From Marinosulfonomonas sp. (GTDB lineage: Bacteria > Pseudomonadota > Alphaproteobacteria > Rhodobacterales > Rhodobacteraceae): DNA of 13,811 nt. The position numbers were made by a program, and so were the translations under genes. Below the pieces are notes generated by a model. It did no database searches. It saw only the letters and a list, made by a program, of their open reading frames with translations, and was not told the origin of the DNA. The DNA lies in assembly GCA_022712735.1 (NCBI GenBank), contig JAFLKA010000170.1:1-13811 (forward strand), in the 5' to 3' direction. Below are positions 13,249 through 13,811 of the stretch, one piece after another (the first letter of the stretch is position 1; every line of letters starts with the position of its first letter).

Positions 13249-13811
13249 ATGACACAAAAACCATACACACGCAGATCAGCTATCCTTGCAGGATTGTCAT
13301 TGCCGCTCGCGGGCGGGCTGCTTTCCACCGCAACCCCCGCGCTGGCTGCAGCCCCTATGTTGGGCGTGCAAACCACACGGTTTAACCGCTTCAAACTGGG
13401 CAGTTTCGAGGTCACAGCCTTATTGGCTGGAACCCGCACTTTCCCCGACGTGCACAGCATATTCGGAACCAATATTCCGGATGAGGAATTCGCCCGTGTC
13501 TCGGCAGGCGCAAGTATCCCCACCGACAAAGCACAGTTTTTCTTCACCCCGACAGTGGTCAATACCGGCAGCGAACTGGTCCTGTTTGATACCGGATTAA
13601 ACGGCACCGGAATCACCTCGGCACTCAGTCAGGCTGGCATCAATAATGACCAGATCGACGTGGTTGTCATAACTCACATGCACGGCGACCATATTGGTGG
13701 TTTACGCATGCGGGGTGGTGAAACATTTCCCAATGCACGCTATGTAACGGGGGCAGTTGAGCACAATCACTGGTCCTTTTCCGGCAATGAAAAATTTGAA
13801 GAAAACGTGGT
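13249..13811 (+). CDS. Metallo-beta-lactamase-fold hydrolase, Tat-exported (3' end beyond window)
   Basis: The first 187 codons of an exported metallo-hydrolase. The N-terminus has a twin-arginine signal (TRRSAILAG, R8-R9), a hydrophobic stretch LSLPLAGGLLSTA and an ALA cleavage site at about residue 33. The metal-binding motif HMHGDH (H143, H145, D147, H148) follows the strand VVVITH. This layout resembles lactonase/organophosphate-hydrolase-like MBL proteins, but the substrate cannot be told. The ATG at 13249 has GGAGG (13236-13240) at 8-nt spacing. The frame is open to the window edge. It is divergent from gltX, with about 170 bp between them. Confidence 0.88.
   Translation, partial: MTQKPYTRRSAILAGLSLPLAGGLLSTATPALAAAPMLGVQTTRFNRFKLGSFEVTALLAGTRTFPDVHSIFGTNIPDEEFARVSAGASIPTDKAQFFFTPTVVNTGSELVLFDTGLNGTGITSALSQAGINNDQIDVVVITHMHGDHIGGLRMRGGETFPNARYVTGAVEHNHWSFSGNEKFEENV

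Noticed and set aside
1..13811. CRISPR array, tRNA or rRNA genes
   Set aside because: No regularly spaced 25-40 bp repeats and no cloverleaf or rRNA-like sequence were seen on reading through both strands; this was by eye only.

Overview
The window looks like chromosome or large-replicon sequence from an alphaproteobacterium, most likely a marine Rhodobacteraceae (Roseobacter-group) strain. The evidence is the moderate-to-high GC coding style, a short (440 aa) GluRS, an AcoR-type regulator beside an E1/E2 dehydrogenase operon, and a small roseobacter-like tyrosine recombinase. This is family recognition by eye; no search was run.

Layout. Positions 1-1227 hold an apparently complete IS30-family insertion sequence with 27-bp inverted ends. 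It abuts a tyrosine recombinase gene (1331-1959) broken by one frameshift. About 540 bp of non-coding DNA follows. A tight plus-strand operon (2498-6217) then encodes the E1 alpha and E1 beta subunits of an acetoin-type thiamine-diphosphate dehydrogenase, a free-standing lipoyl-domain protein, a separate E2 catalytic core and a lipoate-protein ligase. The last three genes are joined by ATGA overlaps. A 43-codon ORF with a strong ribosome binding site follows, then a regulated-looking promoter, a secreted GlcG/HbpS-like protein and the C-terminal 40-50% of a GMC oxidoreductase whose FAD-binding half is gone. A terminator at 8093-8124 separates this from the convergent regulator gene acoR (9867-8131, minus).

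Upstream of acoR lie a carboxymuconolactone-decarboxylase-like pseudogene with an internal deletion, and about 700 bp of non-coding DNA carrying two clear dyads. Next come an orphan C-terminal reading frame, a small DUF2892 membrane protein with a cysteine-rich tail, a four-copy 11-bp repeat, glutamyl-tRNA synthetase (minus strand) and the start of a Tat-exported metallo-beta-lactamase-fold protein running off the right edge.

How it works together. E1 alpha/beta decarboxylate or cleave a small 2-oxo/acetoin-like substrate on thiamine diphosphate. The acyl group passes to the lipoyl protein and then, through the E2 core, to CoA. The ligase probably charges the lipoyl protein. No E3 (dihydrolipoamide dehydrogenase) is present, so it must be supplied from elsewhere. 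AcoR has the GAF-AAA-Fis layout, but its AAA domain has lost the Walker A lysine, the Walker B acidic pair and the GAFTGA loop, so it is unlikely to be a sigma54 activator. I see no -24/-12 promoter before acoA. TGAGAC/GTCTCA dyads upstream of acoA and in the acoR-side intergenic region are candidate operators. The flanks carry many broken genes, so the operon sits in an eroding accessory region.
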